In this document: piece by piece, positions 1 to 5,940 of the stretch | Layout of the letters: each line of letters opens with the position of its first letter | Position numbering within the stretch: the stretch's first letter is position 1 | Assembly (NCBI GenBank): GCA_003535195.1 | Contig: DOHN01000137.1 | Coordinates: forward strand, 4,072 to 10,011 | Length of the DNA stretch: 5,940 nt | Direction of reading: 5' to 3' | Source: Ruminiclostridium sp. | GTDB taxonomy: Bacteria > Bacillota > Clostridia > DSM-8532 | Position numbers and translations under genes: made by a program | The notes under the pieces: generated by a model | The model's database searches: none | What the model saw: only the letters and a program-made list of their open reading frames with translations | Told to the model about the DNA's origin: nothing

Positions 1-30
1 AAACATCACTCTGCCGCTTTTGGAACTCAT
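1..30 (-). CDS. possible 5' end of a downstream gene (partial, only 10 codons)
   Basis: On the minus strand the activase stop codon TAA shares its last A with an ATG (TAATG), a common arrangement for translationally coupled genes. An AAGGTG lies 10 nt upstream (46-41) and could serve as a weak ribosome binding site. The visible codons read MSSKSGRVM and then leave the window, too little to assign a family. Against it, this stretch belongs to a 29-nt sequence that recurs near 5912-5940, and there the equivalent of the ATG is ATA. The ATG may therefore be incidental to a repeat. Confidence 0.3.
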   Translation of the reverse strand, partial: MSSKSGRVMF

Positions 31-41
31 TATGATTTAGC
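13..41 (-). repeat. left copy of an imperfect 29-nt inverted repeat flanking the divergent gene pair
   Basis: Read on the minus strand, this sequence matches the plus strand at 5912-5940 at 25 of 29 positions without gaps. It begins GCTAAATCATAAT and ends AAAAGCGGC. It covers the last codons and stop of the activase (A-K-S-stop) and the possible overlapping ATG. The four differences are A/G, G/A, G/C and C/G at positions 6, 14, 16 and 20 of the repeat. In both copies the element lies 3' of a gene and in the sense orientation. Its nature, whether a dispersed intergenic element or the remains of a duplicated gene junction, cannot be decided from this window. Confidence 0.65.
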
Positions 42-3000
42 ACCTTGAAGCTTTGCCCGCTCCAGCATCAGCTTGATTCTGTTGATCTGATTTACTTCGC
101 TGGCCCCGGGGTCATAATCCACTGTGACGATGTTGGACTGGGGGTATAGATCCTTCACCAGCTTAATCATTCCTTTTCCCGTGATATGGTTGGGAAGGCA
201 GGCAAAGGGCTGCATACAGATAATATTATGGGCTCCTTCCCGGACCAGCTCCAGCATTTCGGCTGTCAGCAGCCAGCCTTCTCCGGTCTGATTACAGAGG
301 GAAATAAAGGGTTTTACACAGTCTGCCATCTCATAAATGCTGGGAGGCGCCTGAAACCTCTTGCTGCTCCCAAGGGCGGTACGCATGTCATCCCGGTAGT
401 TTTCAATATATTTTGCGGCTAAATTCCCCAGTAATCTCTGTTTATTGCTGCCCGACAGATATTTATGCCGGAACTGGCTGTTGACGGCACTGTACAGGAA
501 AAATTCCATGAGACCCGGCACAACGATCTCTGCGCCGGATTCTTCCACAAAGGAAACCATATTGTTATTGGCATAGGGGTGGTATTTCACCAGGATTTCA
601 CCTACCAGGCCCACCCGCGGTTTTTTTACATTTCCGATGGGTATAAGCTCGAATTCCTCTACTATTTTTTTCAGATTCTGGCGGAATTTTTTTCTGTCCG
701 TGGAGCGTACACTTTGTTTGCACTGTTCCATCCATTTATTAAAAAGCGCATTGGTTGATCCGGCCACCAATTCATAAGGCCTCACAGCAAATAGGAGCTT
801 CATAAGCAGATCTCCGTAGACGCCAGACTTCAGAACTTTGATTAAAAGGGGTACGGTCAGCTTAAAGCCGGGATTTTTTTGAAGTCCCGCAATATTGAGA
901 GAAATGATAGGGACCTGTTCAAATCCGGCAGCCTTTAATGCTTTTTTCAAAAGCCCTAAGTAATTGCTGGCTCTGCAGGGGCCTCCTGTCTGAGTAATAG
1001 CGATGGAGACATGATTGACATCATATTTGCCGGACTGCAAGGCTCTTAGAATTTGCCCTATGATGATGATGGAGGGATAGCAGGAGTCATTATTGACATA
1101 TTTCAGTCCCACCTCGATATCCTCCCTTTCCACCGCAGCAAGAACCTCGAAAAGATAACCTTCGCTTCTTGCCGCTTCCTGAATCAGTTCAAAGTGGATG
1201 GGCGCCATCTGAGGAGCAAGGATGGTATGCTTCCGGCTCATTTCCTTAGTAAACAGCGGCCACCGGGGTTCAGATTTGAAAGGTTCCCCGTATTCCTTTT
1301 GGGATTTTGTCTCCATGGCGGCCTTCAAGGACCTCAACCGGATTTTTATGGCCCCGAGATTGTTTACCTCGTCTATCTTAAGCAAGGTATGAAACTTTCC
1401 GGATCGGGCCAGTATTTCCTGGGCCTGCTCTGCGGCTATGGAATCAGGGCCGCAGCCGAATGAATTGAGCTGGACCAGCTCCAGGTTATTATGCCTGGAA
1501 ACATAATCCGCTGCTTCATAGAGCCTGGAATGATACATCCATTGATCCAGCACCCGCAGGGGTCTGTCCACCCGGCCCAGATGGGCAATGGAATCTTCGG
1601 TGAGAACGGCCAGGCCCAGGGAGGTCAATATATTGGGTATACCATGGTTCACTTCCGGATCCAAATGATAGGGCCGGCCGGACAGAACAATTCCCCGAGT
1701 TCCCGTTTCCGTCAACCGGGCGAGCACCTCTTCGCCCTTCTTGCGCATGTCCTCTTTAAACCTCAAATCTTCATGCCAGGCTTTGGAGACGGCATTTTCC
1801 ACCTCTTTACAGGAGATGCCAAATCCCCTGAATTCTTCGAAAAGCCTCTCAGCAAGCCTTTTTTTATTGTCATAGGGAAGGTAGGGATTATGAAACCGGA
1901 CCTGGTTTTCTCCAAGGGCGTCTACATTGGCTTTAATGACTTCGGCGTAGGCAATGACAATGGGGCAGTTAAAGCAATTGTCGGCCCCGGCAACTTCCGG
2001 TCTTTCCCTTTGAATGCAGGGATAAAATATATGCTTTATGTTTTGCCGGATCAGAGCCGCCATATGGCCATGGACGAGCTTCGCAGGATAGCAGGCCGTA
2101 TCCGAGGAAATGGTATCCATGCCCAGCTCGTATAATTGACGGCTGGAAACAGGGGATAATATGACCCGGAATCCAAGCTCGGTAAAGAAAGTGAACCAGA
2201 AGGGGTAATTTTCATACATATTCAGCACCCGGGGAATGCCGATGGTACCCCTCGGGGCATTCTCCTCTTTAAGCGGCTCATAGCTGAAAACTCTTTTGAA
2301 TTTATAGTCAAACAGGTTTGGTATATCGGAGGGCTTATCGATACCGGTTCCTCTTTCACACCGGTTGCCGGTTATATAGCTTTGACCGTCTCCAAAGATA
2401 TTGATGGTGAGCATACAATGATTGGTGCATTTTTGGCACCGGGCGGTTCTTGTCCTGTGGGAAAATTCCGAAAGCTTTTCCTTATTGATCAAAGAAGAAG
2501 AAACTCCTCTCTGCCAGGCGTTTTTAGCAAGCAGCGCCGCCCCAAAGGCGCCCATCAATCCTGCAATGTCAGGCCGGACGACCTCTTTTCCTGTAATTCG
2601 TTCAAAGCTGCGTAAAATGGCATCATTTAAAAATGTACCGCCCTGGACAATAATTTTTTCTCCCAGCTCGGAAGGATCCTTCATCTTAATTACTTTGTAC
2701 AGGGCATTTTTTATAACCGAATAGCAGAGCCCCGCAGAGATATCTCCCACCGTTACTCCCTCTTTTTGCGCCTGCTTCACCCTGGAATTCATAAAGACCG
2801 TGCACCTCGAACCCAGGTCGGCCGGCTTTCGGGCTTTCAATCCCAAATCAGAAAACTCTTCAACCGTCATATTGAGAGATTTGGCAAAGGTCTCGATGAA
2901 TGAACCGCAGCCCGAAGAGCAGGCTTCGTTCAGCATGATGCTCTCGATAACCCCGTCATGTAATTTCAGGCATTTCATATCCTGCCCGCCGATATCCAGA

Positions 3001-4274
3001 ATCAAATCAGCGTCGGGCAGGAAGTGCTCTGCCGCAGTATAATGTGCAATGGTCTCCACTTCGCCCATATCACAGGATAAAGCCGCTTTGACTAAATTTT
3101 CCCCGTAGCCTGTAACAGCACTGTATGCGATTGCGGCATCGTGAGGAAGGTTATCATAAATGGACCGGAGCATTTCGGCCGCAGAATCCAAAGGGCTTCC
3201 GTTATTATTGACGTATAATGAAAAAAGGAGGCTGCCGTCCTCATCAATCAGGGCCGCTTTGCTTGTGGTGGAGCCTATATCAAACCCCAGAAAACAGTTT
3301 CCTTTTTGGTAAGCAAGCTCTTTTCTTTTTACTTGATGGCTTTGATGCCTTTTAAGAAAGCTGTCATAGTCGAGCTGGCTGTGGAATAATGGCTCGAGGT
3401 GGCCTGTTTCCGGCAAGAGACTGTTTTTGGCAGAACGGGCCCTATCCAGCAGGTCTTTTAACAAAATACTGGTTTTTTGTTTTTCGGACAGAATAGCTGC
3501 GCCCATGGCCACATAGACTTCCGAGTGTTCGGGTGCAATCACTTCCTCATCTTTTAATGCCAGGGTTTCCTGAAATCTTAGTCGCAATTGGGGCAAAAAG
3601 TGAAAGGGACCGCCCAAAAAACCCACTTTCCCTTTGATCTTTCTTCCGCAGGCCAGTCCGCTGACAGTTTGATTGACAACCGCCTGGAAAATAGAGGCGG
3701 CAATATCCTCTTTTTTAGCCCCTTCATTCAGCAGGGGCTGTATGTCCGTTTTGGCAAAAACACCGCATCTGGCTGCAATGGGGTAGATCACCTCGTGGTT
3801 TGCGGCTAAATCATTGAGCCCTGCAGCGTCCGTCTTTAAAAGGGAGGCCATCTGATCGATGAACGCCCCGGTACCGCCGGCGCAAATGCCGTTCATTCTT
3901 TGATCGACGCCATTTTCATAAAAAGTTATTTTCGCATCCTCGCCGCCCAGCTCAATGACGACATTGACATCGGGAATATACCGTTTCATGGCTTTGCTTC
4001 CGGCTATCACCTCCTGGATAAAGGGCAGGTCCATTGCGCCGCAAATAGCAAGACCTCCCGATCCGGTTATGGCCGCGGTAAAACGGGCGTCGCCAAAAAC
4101 ACGGTACAGTTCTGTGAAAAATTCTTCCAGGGATTTACGAAGGTCTGAATAATGCCTGCGGTATATGCTGTAGATCAGGTTATCCCCGGAGTCCAGCACA
4201 GCGATTTTCATGGTGGTGGATCCGATATCGATTCCGGCATGATATATGGATCCGGCATAGTGTTTGATGGACAG
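30..4274 (-). CDS. 2-hydroxyacyl-CoA dehydratase activase-like fusion protein (two BcrAD/BadFG ATPase domains + DUF2229/HgdB-like + COG3581-like regions)
   Basis: Predicted cytoplasmic, oxygen-sensitive ATP-dependent electron-transfer protein of 1414 residues, numbered here from a CTG start. ATPase module 1 (about 13-265) has [10 protein letters not shown] (14-23), ELGGEDAK (108-115), [10 protein letters not shown] (131-140) and a second cysteine at 170. Module 2 (about 328-587) has [10 protein letters not shown] (330-339), LDIGGQDMK (426-434), a cysteine at 452 and SRCTVF with Cys491. Both cysteine pairs are 39 residues apart, as expected for the two ligands per subunit of the [4Fe-4S] cluster in HgdC-type activators. 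Next come a CxxCxxxC motif with a fourth cysteine (613, 616, 620, 639), a DUF2229/HgdB-like region (about 678-985; Cys728, 753, 767, 770, 941; GRPYHLDPE at 866) and a COG3581-like tail (about 1016-1400; Cys1065, 1100, 1359). The usual activator is a homodimer of about 260-residue subunits; here both halves are in one chain. The first ATG, at 4211, would remove the first phosphate-binding loop. An in-frame TAA lies upstream, with no ATG, GTG or TTG between, and CTG at 4274 is 8 nt from AAGGAGG. The true substrate or electron acceptor is unknown. Family assignment is confident; the exact start is less so. Confidence 0.9.
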   Translation of the reverse strand: MSIKHYAGSIYHAGIDIGSTTMKIAVLDSGDNLIYSIYRRHYSDLRKSLEEFFTELYRVFGDARFTAAITGSGGLAICGAMDLPFIQEVIAGSKAMKRYIPDVNVVIELGGEDAKITFYENGVDQRMNGICAGGTGAFIDQMASLLKTDAAGLNDLAANHEVIYPIAARCGVFAKTDIQPLLNEGAKKEDIAASIFQAVVNQTVSGLACGRKIKGKVGFLGGPFHFLPQLRLRFQETLALKDEEVIAPEHSEVYVAMGAAILSEKQKTSILLKDLLDRARSAKNSLLPETGHLEPLFHSQLDYDSFLKRHQSHQVKRKELAYQKGNCFLGFDIGSTTSKAALIDEDGSLLFSLYVNNNGSPLDSAAEMLRSIYDNLPHDAAIAYSAVTGYGENLVKAALSCDMGEVETIAHYTAAEHFLPDADLILDIGGQDMKCLKLHDGVIESIMLNEACSSGCGSFIETFAKSLNMTVEEFSDLGLKARKPADLGSRCTVFMNSRVKQAQKEGVTVGDISAGLCYSVIKNALYKVIKMKDPSELGEKIIVQGGTFLNDAILRSFERITGKEVVRPDIAGLMGAFGAALLAKNAWQRGVSSSLINKEKLSEFSHRTRTARCQKCTNHCMLTINIFGDGQSYITGNRCERGTGIDKPSDIPNLFDYKFKRVFSYEPLKEENAPRGTIGIPRVLNMYENYPFWFTFFTELGFRVILSPVSSRQLYELGMDTISSDTACYPAKLVHGHMAALIRQNIKHIFYPCIQRERPEVAGADNCFNCPIVIAYAEVIKANVDALGENQVRFHNPYLPYDNKKRLAERLFEEFRGFGISCKEVENAVSKAWHEDLRFKEDMRKKGEEVLARLTETGTRGIVLSGRPYHLDPEVNHGIPNILTSLGLAVLTEDSIAHLGRVDRPLRVLDQWMYHSRLYEAADYVSRHNNLELVQLNSFGCGPDSIAAEQAQEILARSGKFHTLLKIDEVNNLGAIKIRLRSLKAAMETKSQKEYGEPFKSEPRWPLFTKEMSRKHTILAPQMAPIHFELIQEAARSEGYLFEVLAAVEREDIEVGLKYVNNDSCYPSIIIIGQILRALQSGKYDVNHVSIAITQTGGPCRASNYLGLLKKALKAAGFEQVPIISLNIAGLQKNPGFKLTVPLLIKVLKSGVYGDLLMKLLFAVRPYELVAGSTNALFNKWMEQCKQSVRSTDRKKFRQNLKKIVEEFELIPIGNVKKPRVGLVGEILVKYHPYANNNMVSFVEESGAEIVVPGLMEFFLYSAVNSQFRHKYLSGSNKQRLLGNLAAKYIENYRDDMRTALGSSKRFQAPPSIYEMADCVKPFISLCNQTGEGWLLTAEMLELVREGAHNIICMQPFACLPNHITGKGMIKLVKDLYPQSNIVTVDYDPGASEVNQINRIKLMLERAKLQGAKS

Positions 4275-4282
4275 ATTTCTTT

Positions 4283-4289
4283 CCTCCTT
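4283..4289 (-). promoter_or_regulatory. ribosome binding site of the activase gene, decides a CTG start
   Basis: The minus strand reads AAGGAGG here, a near-perfect match to the 16S rRNA tail. Eight nucleotides (AAAGAAAT) separate it from CTG at 4274-4272, the ideal distance. The first in-frame ATG at 4211 is about 71 nt away and has no comparable site of its own. This supports starting translation at the CTG. Confidence 0.8.
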
Positions 4290-4315
4290 TTTCGTTTAAA
4301 ACGCACACAGACGGT

Positions 4316-4345
4316 AGTATAGCCAAAAAAGCAGAAAAGAAAACA
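4316..4345 (-). promoter_or_regulatory. possible sigma-A promoter of the activase gene
   Basis: The minus strand carries TATACT at 4321-4316 as a -10 candidate, with a weak -35 candidate TGTTTT at 4345-4340 and an 18-bp pyrimidine-rich spacer. Transcription would begin near 4309, giving a leader of about 35 nt that contains the ribosome binding site and leaves no room for a riboswitch. The -35 match is poor, so an activator may be needed or the call may be wrong. Confidence 0.4.
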
Positions 4346-4393
4346 CAGGACGTCAGACAGGTGTTGGACGGTTCTAAAGGTTGGGCAATAAAT

Positions 4394-4420
4394 TTGTTTA
4401 TATCACGAATTGTATATAAT
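4394..4420 (+). promoter_or_regulatory. possible sigma-A promoter of the GntP-family permease gene
   Basis: A perfect TATAAT lies at 4415-4420 inside an AT-rich stretch, with TTGTTT at 4394-4399 as a -35 candidate. The spacer is 15 bp, shorter than the preferred 17, so the -35 assignment is tentative. Transcription would start near 4427, about 28 nt before the ATG. The region between this promoter and the leftward one (about 4346-4393) is the natural place for a shared regulator to bind. Confidence 0.5.
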
Positions 4421-4438
4421 TATTACATAAGTTATTGG

Positions 4439-4447
4439 AAAGGTGGG
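4439..4447 (+). promoter_or_regulatory. ribosome binding site of the permease gene
   Basis: AAAGGTGGG resembles AGGAGG with one mismatch and ends about 8 nt before ATG at 4455. An in-frame GTG at 4443 falls inside this site, so it is unlikely to be the start codon. Confidence 0.65.
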
Positions 4448-4454
4448 ATTTATT

Positions 4455-5840
4455 ATGTCTGGTATTGGTCTTATTATTACTCTTATCATTGCTATTGTCT
4501 TAATGATACTTTTAATTTCAAAGCTTAAAGTACATGCGTTTCTGGCCCTTATAGGCATTTCCCTGTTAATGGCCATCGTTGTGGGCATACCTCTGCCCAA
4601 AATTGCGGACGTCATTGGGGCAGGCTTCTCGGGTACATTCACAAGCATTGGTATCGTTATTATTTTTGGTGCGCTGGTGGGTGTTCTGGTTGAAAAGACC
4701 GGCGGAGCTATAAAGATTGCCAATGCGGTAGTAAAGCTGGTCGGGAAAAAGAATCCTGAGCTGGCTATGCTGATCATGGGCTGGATCGTTTCGATTCCCG
4801 TGTTCTGTGACAGTGGTTTTGTCATCCTGAATCCAATCCGTAAGGCGCTTCAGAAGCGCACCTTAAAGTCCAGTGTAGCCATGACGGTGTCGTTGTCGGC
4901 CGGACTTTATATTTCCCATGTTATGATTCCGCCGACGCCGGGGCCTATAGCAGCTGCCGGAAATGTAGGCCTGGCAGATAACCTTCTCCTTGTCATAGGA
5001 ATAGGCGCATTGGTCTCCATACCCTGCCTGGTGACCGGCTATTTGTATTCTCTGTACATAGGCAAAAGGGTAAAGTCAGAAGAGGATTTGGACACCGAGC
5101 ATGTAGAGGATGTAGAAAAAGCCTATGAAGAGTTTGTGGCATCCTACGGAAAGCTTCCTTCTACCGCTTTGTCTTTTGCTCCGATTATCGTCCCCATTAT
5201 ACTGATGGCTCTGGGATCCATTGCTTCCATCCTGAAATGGGGCGGGGCACTGGGCGATATCACAACCTTCCTGGGCAAACCCATTATTGCTCTGGCCGGC
5301 GGCGTCATTTTCGGAATCATTCTTCTGGCCGGAACCAAAAGGATGGGGGACTTCTATGAAATGACCGATGACACGCTGAAGGTGGTAGGACCCATCCTGT
5401 TTGTAACCGCTGCGGGCGGAGTACTGGGCAAGGTTATCACCGAGGCGGGCTTTGTGGGATATATCCAGGAGAATGCCGCCAGCCTGTCAACTGTCGGAAT
5501 TTTCTTCCCCTTCCTCATTGCTGCCATATTAAAGGTGGCACAGGGCTCTTCCACTGTAGCCATAACCACTACATCAGCTATTATGGGCTCCTTTGCCGCA
5601 TCGGACTCCATGATGGCGGTTCTCGGACTGAACACGCCTCTGGCAGCGGCATTTACCGTAATGGCCATCGGTGCGGGAGCCATGACGGTGTCCCATGCCA
5701 ATGATTCCTATTTCTGGGTAGTTACAAACTTTGGCCGCTTGACACCACAGGATGGATATAAGACCCAGACTATGGTAACGCTGGTACTCGGTGTAACAGC
5801 TATTCTATTTATATGGCTGCTTTCCTTGTTCCTTTTCTAA
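4455..5840 (+). CDS. GntP-family permease (gluconate:H+ symporter family)
   Basis: Predicted integral membrane proton symporter of 461 residues, close to the usual length of about 440-450 for GntP/GntT/DsdX proteins. The family (COG2610) imports gluconate and, in different members, D-serine, glycerate, 3-hydroxybutyrate or related small acids; the substrate here cannot be read from sequence. About 12 hydrophobic segments are visible, beginning at residue 3. They are interrupted by an acidic hydrophilic loop (about 204-232). Family hallmarks include FCDSGFVILNPI (117-128), PPTPGP (159-164), AQGSSTVAITTTSA (362-375) and SHANDSYFW (413-421). The ATG at 4455 is preferred over the in-frame GTG at 4443 because the GTG lies in the ribosome binding site. 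The gene has its own promoter candidate and a terminator right after the stop, so it is probably a single-gene transcript. It is divergent from the activase gene with 180 bp between the two starts. Confidence 0.93.
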   Translation: MSGIGLIITLIIAIVLMILLISKLKVHAFLALIGISLLMAIVVGIPLPKIADVIGAGFSGTFTSIGIVIIFGALVGVLVEKTGGAIKIANAVVKLVGKKNPELAMLIMGWIVSIPVFCDSGFVILNPIRKALQKRTLKSSVAMTVSLSAGLYISHVMIPPTPGPIAAAGNVGLADNLLLVIGIGALVSIPCLVTGYLYSLYIGKRVKSEEDLDTEHVEDVEKAYEEFVASYGKLPSTALSFAPIIVPIILMALGSIASILKWGGALGDITTFLGKPIIALAGGVIFGIILLAGTKRMGDFYEMTDDTLKVVGPILFVTAAGGVLGKVITEAGFVGYIQENAASLSTVGIFFPFLIAAILKVAQGSSTVAITTTSAIMGSFAASDSMMAVLGLNTPLAAAFTVMAIGAGAMTVSHANDSYFWVVTNFGRLTPQDGYKTQTMVTLVLGVTAILFIWLLSLFLF

Positions 5841-5856
5841 GGTAAAAAAACAGCGA

Positions 5857-5889
5857 AGCGTTCCTCACTTGCGGGGGAACGCTTTTTTT
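5857..5889 (+). terminator. intrinsic terminator of the permease gene
   Basis: AGCGTTCC (5857-5864) pairs perfectly with GGAACGCT (5876-5883). T5865-G5875 and C5866-G5874 extend the stem to ten pairs around a 7-nt loop. A run of seven T (5883-5889) follows at once. It begins 16 nt after the stop codon. A run of seven A at 5844-5850 lies upstream, separated from the stem by 6 nt, so weak termination in the reverse direction is possible. Confidence 0.92.
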
Positions 5890-5911
5890 GCGGAAGGAGA
5901 GATTCGAGAGC

Positions 5912-5940
5912 GCTAAGTCATAATAACTTCGAAAAGCGGC
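5912..5940 (+). repeat. right copy of the imperfect 29-nt inverted repeat (runs to the window edge)
   Basis: It matches the minus strand at 13-41 at 25 of 29 positions. It starts 22 nt after the T-run of the permease terminator and is still matching at the last base, so it may extend beyond the window. In the reading frame of the activase tail it also spells A-K-S-stop, but the preceding codons do not resemble that protein. The position corresponding to the left ATG is ATA. Confidence 0.65.

Noticed and set aside
1491..2135. A plus-strand open frame of 214 codons opposite the activase gene, and several shorter ones (for example at 186-422, 465-758 and 1053-1463).
   Set aside because: They are antisense to densely conserved activase motifs, have low-complexity or unrecognisable products and lack convincing ribosome binding sites.
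4216..4258. A short imperfect direct repeat (ATGCCGGA followed by a similar AT-rich part, twice) in the N-terminal codons of the activase gene.
   Set aside because: It encodes Y/H-A-G-like residues within the expected N-terminus and is too short to separate from chance.
4210..4259. A short out-of-frame minus-strand reading frame, [16 protein letters not shown], whose TGA overlaps the first ATG of the activase frame (ATGA), suggesting a coupled leader peptide.
   Set aside because: Its ATG is about 24 nt from the AAGGAGG, too far for efficient use, while the CTG in the activase frame is ideally spaced and restores a conserved motif.
4411..4430. An AT-rich near-palindrome (ATAATTAT at 4416-4423) around the permease -10 element.
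   Set aside because: The symmetry does not extend beyond eight bases and is expected in an AT-rich promoter.
4275..4454. A riboswitch or small RNA in the intergenic region.
   Set aside because: The predicted leaders are only about 28 and 35 nt, and no stable stem or terminator-like hairpin was seen.
4403..4825. A minus-strand open frame of 140 codons across the intergenic region and the start of the permease gene.
   Set aside because: It is the antisense shadow of hydrophobic permease codons, and its end runs through the permease promoter. The product is rich in Ile, Pro, Met and Thr without a recognisable domain.
5144..5701. Two minus-strand open frames (5144-5338 and 5354-5701) inside the permease gene.
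   Set aside because: They lie opposite conserved family motifs of the permease and encode alanine-, methionine- and proline-rich shadow products.

Overview
The window reads as chromosomal DNA of an anaerobic, low-to-moderate GC Gram-positive bacterium of the Clostridia. The basis is the strong AAGGAGG-type ribosome binding site, the codon use, and a very long single-chain 2-hydroxyacyl-CoA dehydratase activase-like protein of a kind typical of strict anaerobes. The species cannot be named from the sequence alone.

Layout. Two long genes diverge from a 180-bp intergenic region at about 4275-4454. The leftward gene fills about 70% of the window and ends close to the left edge. It encodes two tandem BcrAD/BadFG-type (ASKHA) ATPase modules, a four-cysteine motif, a DUF2229/HgdB-like region and a C-terminal COG3581-like region. 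The first ATG of its frame lies after the conserved GIDIGSTT nucleotide-binding motif. The real start is probably a CTG at 4274, 8 nt from a near-perfect ribosome binding site, which gives a protein of 1414 residues. The rightward gene encodes a GntP-family permease of 461 residues and is followed by a clear intrinsic terminator.

Edges. The sequence just 3' of each gene is nearly the same: 25 of 29 bases match between the minus strand at 13-41 and the plus strand at 5912-5940. The two copies form an inverted pair that brackets the whole divergent unit, and the right copy runs off the window. On the left the copy contains the activase stop codon and a possible overlapping start (TAATG) of another gene. 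The right copy lacks that ATG, so a dispersed non-coding repeat is at least as likely as a coding start.

How the genes may work together. The activase family uses ATP to push a low-potential electron into an iron-sulfur partner, classically a 2-hydroxyacyl-CoA dehydratase. GntP permeases import gluconate and other small hydroxy or amino acids. The shared divergent promoter region would fit uptake of a hydroxy acid plus a radical-type reduction or dehydration step. That link is inference from position only: no dehydratase, CoA-transferase or regulator gene is visible here.
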